Position numbers and translations under genes: made by a program. Shown in pieces: positions 32,530 to 43,541 of a stretch of DNA of 64,000 bases. This DNA comes from Tubulanus polymorphus (lineage: Eukaryota > Nemertea > Palaeonemertea > Tubulaniformes > Tubulanidae): the NCBI RefSeq assembly GCF_964204645.1, contig NC_134029.1, positions 13,940,850 through 14,004,849 of the forward strand, in the 5' to 3' direction. Within the stretch, counting starts at the first letter, position 1, and each line of letters opens with the position of its first letter. Under the pieces are notes generated by a model. It did not search any database, was not told where the DNA came from, and was given only the letters and a program-made list of their open reading frames with translations.

Positions 32530-32940
32530 AGTAATAGGGATAATAGGCTTTCAGGTTAAAGGTTGAATGGTCGAGCTCATTAAAAAACAAAACCTTAAAA
32601 GTAATTTATGACTATAATATATTTTCATAACCGTGTGTATTTCAGTTGAATAATAGAATAATAATAATTATTAAAATATATTTGATTATATGAATTTGTG
32701 TATTGTAAATAAATCAATTGGTCGCGGAGCGGAGCGGTAGCGAAGTGGAGCGACCAATTGATTTAATACAATATGCTTTTTAAATTTAAATTATTGATAT
32801 CTTAGAATAAATATTTAGTTATAATATAAAATACACACGGTTATGAAAATATATTATAGTTTTGAATTCCTTTTAATGTTTTGTTTTTAATGAGCTCGAC
32901 CGTTCGACCTTTGGCTTGAAAGCCTATTATCCCTATTACT
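32530..32940. repeat. Palindromic terminus of the left Polinton-like element
   Basis: 411-bp imperfect palindrome. Arms of about 110 bp start AGTAATAGGGATAATAGGCT and face a mirror arm ending CCTATTATCCCTATTACT. The AT-rich centre carries a GC-rich hairpin (32712-32725 against 32750-32763, AATCAATTGGTCGC). The homology with the right element ends exactly at 32940, so the palindrome is the element end. Polinton inverted repeats also start with AG. Confidence 0.8.
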
Positions 32941-35802
32941 GTTGTTTAGGTTTTTCGAAGGGGAGAATTTGTGGGAAAATTAATCATTACTGACATATAT
33001 CCGTGGCGAGCTTTTCCAGGGATTTAAAAAGTTGAGCTGTACACAAGGAATTTTGTGTGGTCCAATATCCGTGATTACCTCTGGCGTGGAGAGATACAAT
33101 CTAAAACCAACCCTAGAGTCAAATATTTTACCACAATTTTTTATGATCAATAAAAAGATAGAGTAATAGACATTCAAACAGTATTATCTAAATTCCACTC
33201 CATTTTAAACTCATTCATCTCTTCACAAACTCCAACTTGTTGAACAGTCCACATTGAAATTAGGGACCACTATTCTTGCTCATCTACACTGGCTACCAAT
33301 CTAACAAAGGATTAGATTTGAGTGTTTGATGTTATAACAATACCAGACTGAAGTATGGATTCGGTTTCTACTTTTTAATTGAACATTTATATCACATATT
33401 GGGCATCATTTTTACCAGTATATATTGAATAACCTATCCATATATCATGTTCAATTTTATAAAATCTGACTTTTGAGATGTCATTCAATCAATGCATTCA
33501 CATGCGGTCGTTGCTTTCAATAGCCACCACGGACTGGCTCCTTATTATTTCTTTGGTGATACCATTGGCGGACGATCCCACTCGTTTCTTGCTCCAGCCC
33601 TAGAATGCTCAATATTCGTCATGAACCCCGATTTGAGTTTAAATCCAAAATACTCCTAAAACACACCTGTTAGCTAGATTACTCTAAAACACCTTTATGT
33701 GCAAGAATAAGTGAAATTGGCGCTTTATCAGTTGTATTCATCATTCGTACCCACGAATCTCGTATCGTATCCTATGAATGTGGAGACCCATCCTCGTAAA
33801 GAGAATGAATAGGCTCTGTGGCGTTCATATCATTTGATATGAGGCTACGTGTCATCTTCAATTGAAATCACGTTGTTTTTTTAAAGGGTGAGAATATATT
33901 CTTATGTTTTTGTTTCTCTGAATGTTGCTATTTAAGAGTTCAATAATTTCAGTCTACCAAAAAAAGGATTTTCCGTATGTTTCGTTACATGTTTTTCTAT
34001 AACCCTAGGAGAGCATTTTAGGTATTTTTTTGCGGATGACCGAAAGCTGCTGTCCCTTTCTAGTAATTTGATGATATCCGTCGAAATCTAAATTATAAAA
34101 AGGAATCAGGTATATCTTCTTGTTTGACTAAATATGAACTCAACAACAAGTGACACTCCCTTCAAAGGCGCCGAAGTAAAATCATGTGTCGAGTGGAGAT
34201 GATATTGTGTCAGAATTTCTTCAAAATCGGAGAAAATTGAATATTTTGAAAATAATCATTTTACATGTATGTTTGAATCCGTTATAACTGGAGCAATTTT
34301 CATGAAAAATATCTATGGAATCAGCGAAATGTAATTAAGAGGAATACTATGTTTAAAAAGTTATCAAAGACATTTGAAAAAAGTTTTCTGAATTCGTCAA
34401 CTGTTAAACTATTAACAACCAGATGTGTTCCCATTAAACCACCGACCGCGAGCCGAGTCGATGTGAGATGTAACCTACACTGAAAATCTCAAGTGCTATA
34501 CAACCGGTTTTTTAGGTGCCTCTGAATGTCGGCCGTTAAAAAACTGAACAATTCCCATTTGGAAAGGGCCTACGTAGTAAGAGAAAGTTCAAGATGTGTA
34601 TATCGTGAGAGATACAGGCTCCATATTTCATGTGCGTTTGGAATTTAACCTTGTTTATAACGAAACACGCATGTATTTATGCTATTTTAGTTTTAAAAAG
34701 AGCGCACGAAAGTGTTTCATGAGACCCGCAAATAACGTCAAGTAATTTATGCATTTTTGATTTATATGAATAAATTTCGCTTCGAAATCTTTAAATTTCT
34801 CTGGTGGATTATTCAATAAATTCACAACAGTCCATTATGGATTAGTTTGACGCCAATCGTTCTTTTAAAGATCTTTCTTTCTCGAAGAAAGATTTTCTTA
34901 AAAACTTTGATTATGGCGAATCTTTTATGTGTCCGATAGTTAAACCTTCGGGTATTATACTAGAACACAAATTTTTAAAGATATTCATAACATACAGAAG
35001 AATATCACAGTTTATACCCGAAGATATGCAGTTGGATAGATCTTTTTGTTTCGACTCGCATGCGACAGTAAAAACGGTACTTGATATAATAAGTGAACTT
35101 CATCATTGATATTTTCACTAATCTACTTGAATTCCAAAAAAGAACTGACAATGAAAAAGGGTTACAGCTGTGACTGATATCGCTCCAAATTTCAATTCCT
35201 ATGAACACTTTTAATATAAAGAAAACTATTAACGAAACAGTTTTTAGAGGCGAAGAATCCGCGTTACCATCGAATTTTCAAAACTTGAAGGAATGTTTAA
35301 TGCCTCGGTGACCACTGGTCTAGTACGCGGTTTTCTGAAATGAAAGTGGCCAAGTCTAAAGAACAACTATTGTATCACATGATTTCAAATATTAGGAACC
35401 AAATGCGTTTAATGATTTGATTAATTGGTATCGCGCAGATTGGTTGAAAGACGGGTGTTAGTCACCTTGTGATTTAATTGTTTTTCATGCATCGATTAAT
35501 TAATCTTATTATAACTTATTTGTAGGCGCATCCCGCAAACATTTTCTATTCGTTGAGTTTTCAAACGCAGTACTGTTCAGATGATTCGAGTCAAGTAGTA
35601 AAAAAGTTTATGTATTAGCATTACTATGCAGTGAAAATAACGCTCTGCGGCAAGTGAGGTGCTGTGATCCAGATGTGTAACCCATTTATGGGTAATAAAT
35701 TTCCATCATGTCAACGCCATTCAAAAACAGTAGCAAAACTTTCTGCTGGTTTCTAGAAATAGCAATACGACGACAAGCACTTTCGAATTCGACCACGATA
35801 TT
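32941..35802. other. Intergenic DNA, nothing recognised
   Basis: No supported ORF, RNA gene or element. Only short chance frames are present. Confidence 0.5.
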
Positions 35803-36085
35803 TGAGAAGTTTCACTGGTGGTCAGTGATGGTCAATTTATGAATTTTAATGGCGAATCCTTTCTAGTTTCACACCAAAAGCGGTACCGGTATATCGTTCT
35901 TTCAAGAAGTTTCAATTGGTCAGTGGTGGTCAGTGATGGTCAATTTATGAATTTTCAATGGCGAATCGTTTCTAGTTTGACACCATAACGCGGTATATCG
36001 TTTTCATATTCGAGAAGTTTGAATTGGTCATTGGTGGTCAGTGATGGTCAGTGATGAATTTGCAATGATGATTCCTTAGAGGTTT
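35803..36085. repeat. Tandem repeat, about 110-bp unit, three copies
   Basis: Imperfect copies share gtggtcagtgatggtcaatt, tatgaattttcaatggcgaat and ggtatatcgtt. Confidence 0.75.
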
Positions 36086-36604
36086 GAAAACAAACATTAC
36101 ATGATAAATTTCCGAAATTCGAAGTCAAGTGTTCAGACTCGGGGATATCTCAATTTGTCAGTTACTGACCACCATGGTGTCACCATTGTGGTCTATAGTT
36201 CAAATGAAACATGTGGAACCGACGAAGGGGCCCAAAAGCGTTAAGTCATTTCCTGGAGTGACGTGATCCAAAAATGCCCTAACTGGAAAAGGCAGTCTCT
36301 CAATTGGATGAAACCAAATCGGACAGGACAATTAAAATTTGGGAAGGTCACAGGTAGTGGTCTTTCTACGAAGCCCACGCGGTGAGCGTATCATTATGAA
36401 ATCTTTTTTTAAACCACCATGTACCACGAAGCAATAAGCATCGTTGTAAGCACTTGAAACAGCCATTAACCACTTGCAACTGTCAGATCAAACATCATAC
36501 CGCATCCCCGCAAAGAGGGGTGGTTCAGCAAACCGGAGTTTTCATTGGCCTCTCTAGACTACCCCGCCAGTACGGGTAGCCGAGCAAACCGGAAAACTCA
36601 TAAT

Positions 36605-36790
36605 GGGTACTGTGAGAGTGAGTGTACTGTGAGAGCTACGAGCAATTATCTAAACTAGATAATTGCTCGTAGGTGAGAGTGAGTGTGTAGTTTGAGTACG
36701 AGTGAGAATGAGAGTGTCTAATAATTTAGTGTGAGTGTAAGCGTGTACTGTGAGTGAGAATGAGTGTACGGTACTGGGACTGTGTGTTAA
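36605..36790. repeat. GT/GA-rich degenerate microsatellite with embedded hairpin
   Basis: Runs of gtgagagtgagtgtactgtgag. A perfect inverted repeat with 16-bp arms and a 3-base loop (TACGAGCAATTATCTA arm) sits at 36637-36671. Confidence 0.75.
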
Positions 36791-37600
36791 GATCGTAGGT
36801 TTGATTGCTTATTTAATTTGATGCATTAAATTTGAGGATTGTATTAATTTTGTTTTATGTACCGTACGTAAATAAAATTAGTTGTTATGAATAAGTAATT
36901 GATGAGTTGTTTGTGGTTGTTTCATGAAAATTGGGGGGGGGGGGATATCTACACCAAGTCCTTGTTCTTTGGCATGTAAATTGTGAATATGGAGGTGTCC
37001 CCTTATTTTGTTGTCTCTTCATTTTTGTGTGGTGTCTGTTTTTGTCACCATAATGTTGTTTTCCATTTATCCAAAGAACGGGTGTTAAATTACTGGTTGA
37101 AATTGTATCATTGGCGGCTTTTCCGTTGCGCCCGCTGGACACCCCGCTTCAGATGATAGTAGTCGGACGGTTTTTGGTGGTAATTAGTGTGACATCATGG
37201 CGGGCCGTGTTCGTTTATTTGTGATTATATTGACGGATTAGTTTGGGTTGTTGTGGTTTCTAAGTAGTCTATTACTTTGACCAAAAAATGTCGGCTGTTG
37301 TAGTAATTAATGCAAATTACAGTGGAGGTAATTATTTAGATGGCGGGTTGATATAAATTGTGTTAACAACCTAGTCCCCTATTCTTGAATCTTACCCTCG
37401 ATGGGTATGTTACTTCAACAGTTCGTAGTTTTGAAGTTTGGGGAATAGGGGTTGGCTCAAGCCGCGGAGCCGACCAGTACGGGGAAATTTCCCCATAGCG
37501 GGCTGTCCATTGTGGGGTAGTCTCCGCGCATGTAGTTATCGCATCTTTGGATAGATGTCGTACGAGGTGGATATTTCTAGGTGATAATTGTGTTTTTAGT
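36791..37600. other. Intergenic DNA, nothing recognised
   Basis: It contains a run of 12 G at 36933-36944. The minus-strand frame at 37363-37665 has no recognisable protein features. Confidence 0.45.
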
Positions 37601-38741
37601 TTTTTTGACGCCTTATAAAACGTTACCATTATGAAACCTAAACAATGATAACCATTCAGCGTCATTTTACAAACGACAACCGTAAATCGATGTGCAAAAC
37701 GTCACAGGTTTATGTGTACACATACAAGCTATTTGGCAAAATATTATTGATAAAGATGTAGAATGGCTCCCTGGGATTATATAATGACCTCTATTTGAAC
37801 GTTGAAATGTTATATCGCATTGAATATCATGAGAAGACGTATTTTAATAGTAAAGGATGTATGATTATATCAGGGGCGGCAGGGATAAATAGAAATGATA
37901 AGTAAATCGGATTATTCGGTTAAATGGCGGATGTATACACGATTTGGAAGTCTGATATAAAAGTCAGACCCTGACATGGGGATGCTAGTGGAATGACGAA
38001 GCTATCTACGATCTGAGTTGGGCCGGCGTGAATTTCGGCGGCTACAAGCGGTCTATATAAAAACGTGTAAACATATAATTTCAATATTCAATTGTTTTAG
38101 AAAATATGTTCGATATTAGACGTATGCAGGTTTCATGAGATTAGCAATTTATAATAGCATAGCTGTCATATACGGCTCCGCGTCCACTGATGGCATGTGT
38201 ATAAGGTGACAATTAAATTCAATACTTCATTGATCCTTATTACATTGAAATTCCGGGATAAAATTCAAAAAATCAATACATTTACAAATTTTAAAATAAG
38301 AAAATAAAAGACACACGGGTAATTCATACAGAATAACATGAATAAGTTAATTATATGACAATGTCTACTTCTACCCAGACTCAAGTCTAGGATATCAAGT
38401 GACAGCCAGACCGGGCCCCAGGACCGGGCTGGCTGGCTACACGCTATATGCTCAAAGTCATGATGAAGCAGACATCAGAAGAGCTCTTTCTTCAACCATG
38501 GAGGCAATGAAGTTGCAGACCAGCTTAGAGGCAAAAGTGAATCGAAGTCACAAGTTGACAATTTTTTTTTAAATTAGACCAGTCGAAGACTGTATCATCT
38601 ACCCAATCGCCAAATCTCATAATTCCCGAAATTTCTTAAAACTTCGATTTCAAATTTGCAATTCCACATTAGCTTATACCAGAAATTCTACATTTTTTCG
38701 CAGGCGTCAAATAATTTATTAAAGTTAATTTTCTTGTTTCA
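37601..38741 (+). repeat. Dispersed 1.1-kb repeat, copy A (inverted copy at 61025-62219)
   Basis: Matches the reverse complement of 61025-62219 over its length with scattered differences. On its minus strand it includes the decayed 3' tail of a non-LTR retrotransposon (aataaag/attgaattgaattg in the other copy, degraded here near 38215-38235). Confidence 0.8.
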
Positions 38742-39178
38742 GTTTAGAATAGGATCCCACCTATTACCTGTACATAGATTTTCTTATCTCCATCTACCTA
38801 GAAACGAAAGAATGTGCCCAATCTGCAATGTTTTTGGGGATGAATTACATTTTCTCTTTGATTGTAAGATTCTTACCGAACTTCGCAATACCATTCCGAA
38901 TTTAGAAACATTTAGAAACTTTGATATATTAAAAACTCCAAATTTTCAATTAGCACAATTTATAAAAGATGGTTTAGATGTATATAGATCCCTCCTGTTG
39001 TCTGTCAATTGTAAATAGTACACTGTATTTGTATATATTGTAAATACTCTTGTTATGTTTTTAAAATATTTTTTATTTTTCTCTCGATATGTAAATATTT
39101 GTAAACAAAATCTTTTTTTCCTCCACGTACCATGGAAATTGGTTGGAAAGTAATAAATTATCTTATCTTATCTTATCT
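38742..39178 (+). pseudogene. 3' end of a non-LTR (LINE) retrotransposon
   Basis: The frame ending at 39018 encodes the C-terminal RT region common in LINE elements: RIGSHLLPVHRF, then RNERMCPICN and DELHFLFDC, a C-X2-C-X8-H-X4-C finger. About 140 bases of 3' UTR follow, ending in a TTATC repeat (ttatcttatcttatct, 39163-39178). The 5' part is missing, as expected for truncated insertions. The ORF upstream of 38742 is unrelated repeat sequence. Confidence 0.75.
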
Positions 39179-40067
39179 AGTGAAGTAAATTATATGTACA
39201 TGTATTCACCTCGATCATTACCAACTATTTCGGTCATAATAGTGTAATATCTGGCCGCTGCACGGATTGCCATTGATTTGTTTTCAATTGTTGCGGACCT
39301 TGTAGCATAGCAACAATGGTCCGTTATTTTTAAATTAGAGTGATTGTTTTTTAAGTCACTTTTCAGAAAAAAACGTGACTTGAAAATATTCACCAGTGTA
39401 AAACTTTTTTATTTTTCAAGATAGACCATCACAACCAGCGAGAAACTTGTTCGAAATGTTCTGAAGTTTTCATTCATATAAGATATGATTAACGGAATCT
39501 GCTGTCTTTGAGTAGATTATATATAATACAGCGCGAGCTATCCCCGGGCCAACTCTCAAATTTGTCTCAAGTTCAGGGTTAAATGTAAATGATGAAAATT
39601 ATCTTGATTTTCTCAATTTCAGCGGGGATTGGTAAAAAATATCTTATATTTACAGAATCTATAAGCACTTTAAATCTATCATCCTCTATTGTCTTTGAAT
39701 AACGCTTGGAAATCGTACCGAAAGCATGAAATTTCATGGGTTTCTTGCAAATGTGAAAGGATTTCTGTCCCTTTTTTCATAATCAAAAGTAAAAGTGTAG
39801 AATGCGTTAGATATTCTTCAAAATTAGTCCATTCGACGCAGAAAGACAGCCACAACATGAATCTATCAGCACTTCGACGATTTTTTAATCACTTTTCATC
39901 TACTTTAATTTTGTTCACAAGGACTATAGCATTTTCAATGACGCGGAACCAAATATTATTATTGCATTGTTGCACATGCGCACATAGCAATGTTCCAAAA
40001 AGTTGGTAATGTATACTCTAGTCGGGAGAATAAACGTTTCTCTTATCTCATCTCTTATCCTAGTGAA
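39179..40067. other. Intergenic DNA, nothing recognised
   Basis: The short frame at 39689-40009 has no recognisable features. Confidence 0.45.
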
Positions 40068-40190
40068 CAGTTTATTCCAATTCAGGATCGGGTGAAATCT
40101 CTTACCTGTAAATATAAATTTTCAAATCTCCAACGTTGACGAACTACATTCTATTTTTGATTGTAAATTACTTACCGAATTACTTAAATT
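40068..40190 (+). pseudogene. Eroded copy of the LINE 3' coding end
   Basis: Resembles 38748-38890 (cag.ttaggatcgg, ttacctgtaaatataaattttc, ttgattgtaaattacttaccgaa) without an open frame. Confidence 0.5.
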
Positions 40191-40667
40191 TTTATTTCCC
40201 TTTAGGAACCTTATTTTTCTAATGTTTATAGTTTCATGTGAAATACTTTTAGAATTACAATTAAGAGAAAGACATTTCTTAATTTCTAAACTGTACGAAT
40301 TCCGAGTGAAAATACAATTATTCCAAATCTTATATCTAATCATAGACATCTGATTTACCATTCAGTCCAGTTCCACAGTTCTGAGTTAATTTGATTCTAG
40401 AGTTAAAACATTGAAAATGAACTGATTTTAACTCAAAACTGTGGAACCGGACCCCTGAATGTTTTGTTGAAATACGGTTTAGGCTTACCGACGAGAATAA
40501 TGCAGCAGAGTTTAAAGTAGTTGTTCATGTATCGTGTAGATACGGAGCCCTTAATGGGTCTTTTTGATAACAAAAAAGAAAATATTCAGTAGGCCTACCG
40601 CAAAACTGTCGTCGCAGTTGGACGTCGATCGTAATTACGGACTTATCCAATTGAGGAATTGAGAGGA
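40191..40667. other. Intergenic DNA, nothing recognised
   Basis: No supported feature. Confidence 0.45.
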
Positions 40668-42175
40668 TTCTCCTTACACCCCAGACTAAACTGTCCAATA
40701 CAGGGAAGTCGTCTCGTTACACTTCAGACTAACTGTCCAATACGGGGAAGTCGTCTCGTTACACCCCAGACTAACTGTCCAATACCGGGAAGTCGTCTCC
40801 TTACACTTCAGACTAACTGTCCAATACGGGGAAGTCGTCTCCTTACACCCTAGACTAACTGTCCAATACGGGGAAGTAGTCTCCTTACACCTTTGACTAA
40901 CTGTCCAATACGGGGAAGTCGTCTCCTTACACTTCAGACTAACTGTCCAATACGGGGAAGTCGTCCCCTTACACACCAGACTAACTGTCCAATACCGGGA
41001 AGTAGTCTCCTTACACTTCAGACTAACTGTCCAATACGGGGAAGTCGTCCCCTTACACTTCAGACTTACTGTCCAATACGGGGAAGTCGTCTCCTTACAC
41101 ACTAGACTAACTGTCCAATACGGGGAAGTCGTCTCCTTACACTTCACACTAACTGTCCAATACGGGAATGTCGTCTCCTTACATCTCTGACTAACTGTCC
41201 AATACGGGAAAGTCGTCTCCTTACACCTCTGACTAACTGTCCAATACGGGGAAGTCGTCTCCTTACACCCTAGACTAACTGTCCAATACGGGGAAGTCGT
41301 CTCCTTACACCATAGACTAACTGTCCAATACGGGGAAGTAGTCTCCTTACACCTTTGACTAAATGTCCAATATGTGCAAGTCGTCTCCTTACACTTCAGA
41401 CTAACTGTCCAATACGGGGAAGTCGTCTCCTTACACCCCAGACTAACTGTCCAATACCGGGAAGTAGTCTCCTTAAACTTCAGACTAACTGTCCAATACG
41501 GGGAAGTGGTCTCCTTACACTTCAGACTAACTGTCCAATACGGGGAAGTCGTCTCCTTACACTTCAGACTAACTGTCCAATACGGGGAAGTCGTCTCCTT
41601 ACACTTCAGACTAACTGTCCAATAATGGGAATTCGTCTCCTTACACTTCAGACTAATTGTCCAATACGGGGAAGTCGTCTCCTTACACCTCTGACTAATT
41701 GTCCAATACGGGGAAGTCGTCTCCTTACACCTTTGACTATCTGTCCAATACGGGGAAGTCGTCTCCTTACACTTCAGACTAACTGTCCAATACCGGGAAG
41801 TCGTCTCCTTACAACTTCAGACTAACTGTCCAATACCGGGAAGTCATCTCCTTACACTTCAGACTAACTGTCCAATACGGGGAAGTCGTCTCCTTACACC
41901 CCTGACTAATTGTCCAATACGGGGAAGTCGTCTCCTTACACTTCAGACTAACTGTCCAATACGGGGAAGTTGTCTCCTTACACCCTAGACTAACTGTCCA
42001 ATACGGGGAAGTCGTCTCCTTACACTTCAGACTAACTGTCCAATACGGGGAAGTCGTCTCCTTACACTTCAGACTAACTGTCCAATACGGGGAAGTCGTC
42101 TCCTTACACCCTAGACTAACTGTCCAATACGGGGAAGTTCTCTCCTTACACCCTAGACTAAATTCCCAATACGGG
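40668..42175. repeat. 42-bp minisatellite, about 36 copies
   Basis: Unit (in two parts) CTTACACTTCAGACTAACTG and TCCAATACGGGGAAGTCGTCTC, mostly exact with point variants (cggg/ccgg, cttcag/ccctag/cctctg). Because 42 is divisible by 3, all frames stay open for long stretches and produce spurious 14-residue-repeat ORFs on both strands (40659-41825). The array ends exactly at the Polinton terminus. Confidence 0.95.
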
Positions 42176-42585
42176 AGTAATAGGGGTAATGTGCTTTCAA
42201 GCCAAAGGTCGAACGGTCGAGCTCATTAAAAAACAAAACATTAAAAGTAATTTAAAACTATAATATATTTTCATAACCGTGTGCATTTTATATTATAACT
42301 AAATATTTATTCTAAGATATCAATAATTTAAATTTAAAAAGCATATTGTATCAAATCAAATGGTCGCTCCACTTCGCTACCGCTCCGCTCCGCGACCAAT
42401 TGATTTATTTACAATACACAAATTCATATAATCAAATATATTTTAATAATAATAATTATTCTATTATTCACCTGAAATACACACGGTTATGAAAATATAT
42501 TATAGTTTTAAATTACTTTTAATATTTGTTTTTTATGAACTCGACCATTCAACCTTTAACCTGAAAGCCCATTACCCCTATTACT
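42176..42585. repeat. Palindromic terminus of the right Polinton-like element
   Basis: 410-bp inverted counterpart of 32530-32940, with the same GC-rich core hairpin near 42354-42405 (one arm with a mismatch). Outside it lies the minisatellite, with no shared flank. Confidence 0.8.
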
Positions 42586-42790
42586 CTTAAAATAATCATG
42601 TACATGAATAACATTTAAATTGACAGATTATTCAATATAAAAGTATATATTTACAACATTATTTCAATATTTATATTTGTATGAGTTAGATTTTTAAACA
42701 TTAAAAGTGTTAGTAAAGTGTGATTGAAATAATACATGATATAAATCATTGAACTTCTAAAATCAATTTAATAAAAAATTTAGTATTAAA
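42586..42790 (+). other. AT-rich leader before the zinc-finger gene
   Basis: Counterpart of 32325-32529, no ORF. Confidence 0.5.
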
Positions 42791-43536
42791 ATGGAAGCAA
42801 ATAAGTACTACTGCCCAACATGTAATATCAATATAGATAAATCCCAAAAAGCAAGACACAATAAAACTAAAACACATTTAGAGAATAAATTGAAATTAGA
42901 ATATGAAGATGATATATTAGAAACTAAATTAGATGAATTATAGAATGAAAAAGAAACATACAAATGTGATACATGTAATCAATCATTCAGTGATAAAAGA
43001 TATTATAAAGAACATTTAAAATCTAAAAGTCATATTAGAAATATGAATAATGATATTTTAAGTGAAGATTATTTTGATAAAGATAATGATAAGAAACAGA
43101 AGACAATTAAAAGCATAAAAAATAAATTAAACAATAAAAGACCATACATGGAAGATGTAAGAAAATATATTAATTCATTAGATAATAAAAAAGATATAGA
43201 GATAACCGAGAATTTAAAAGTGATATTGGTCCAGCAGCTATTGAGTTTAAATTTCATAATGGAAAAACATTAGAAGAAAATAAAAAACATTTAGAAAATA
43301 TGAAAGAAATAATAAAAATAATAACTGATGTTGAATATCCTAAAATTAGTGTATCTTCTAAAGTAAAGTTTATAAAATCTGAAGATAAACTAATAAATAA
43401 TATAAATTCTCATTCACAACATATTATATATAAACAACATATAGATGATAAATTAGATAAATGTTATAATGAAGTAAAAACTAAAATAGAAGAGAAATAT
43501 TTTGAAGGATCTGGTTTAAAATATTTGATGAAATAA
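42791..43536 (+). pseudogene. Polinton-associated C2H2 zinc-finger protein (right copy)
   Basis: Start ATG at 42791. The first finger is CPTC...HNKTKTH and the second CDTC...HLKSKSH (CX2CX12HX5H). A Lys/Asp-rich region ending EGSGLKYLMK follows, five bases before the polymerase start. An in-frame TAG separates the two fingers (codon after KLDEL), and a small deletion near 43205 shifts the frame. The TAG is shared with the left copy. The compact spacing suggests co-transcription with the polymerase. Confidence 0.78.
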
Positions 43537-43541
43537 TATTT

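Larger units (their letters stand above)
1..32940 (-). mobile_element. Left Polinton/Maverick-like element, interrupted, runs off the window
   Basis: A minus-strand block whose genes, in order from the right, are a C2H2 zinc-finger protein, a protein-primed family B DNA polymerase and a small ORF. Its right end is the 410-bp palindrome at 32530-32940, beginning AGTAATAGGG when read inward. The block is interrupted at 4794-31590 by a Ty3/gypsy retroelement, so its own DNA is 1-4793 plus 31595-32940. The same gene order, nearly identical in sequence, recurs inverted at 42176-47241, where integrase and ATPase remains support the Polinton/Maverick (adintovirus-like) assignment. The far terminus lies outside the window. 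The polymerase carries a frameshift and a stop, so this copy is inactive. Confidence 0.8.

Noticed and set aside
37363-37665. 100-residue minus-strand ORF as a gene or exon
   Set aside because: No family resemblance, and part of it lies in the dispersed repeat at 37601.
40668-42175. Regularly repeated units suggesting a CRISPR array or a repeat protein gene
   Set aside because: The units are contiguous without unique spacers, and open frames on both strands follow from the 42-base period. It is a minisatellite.
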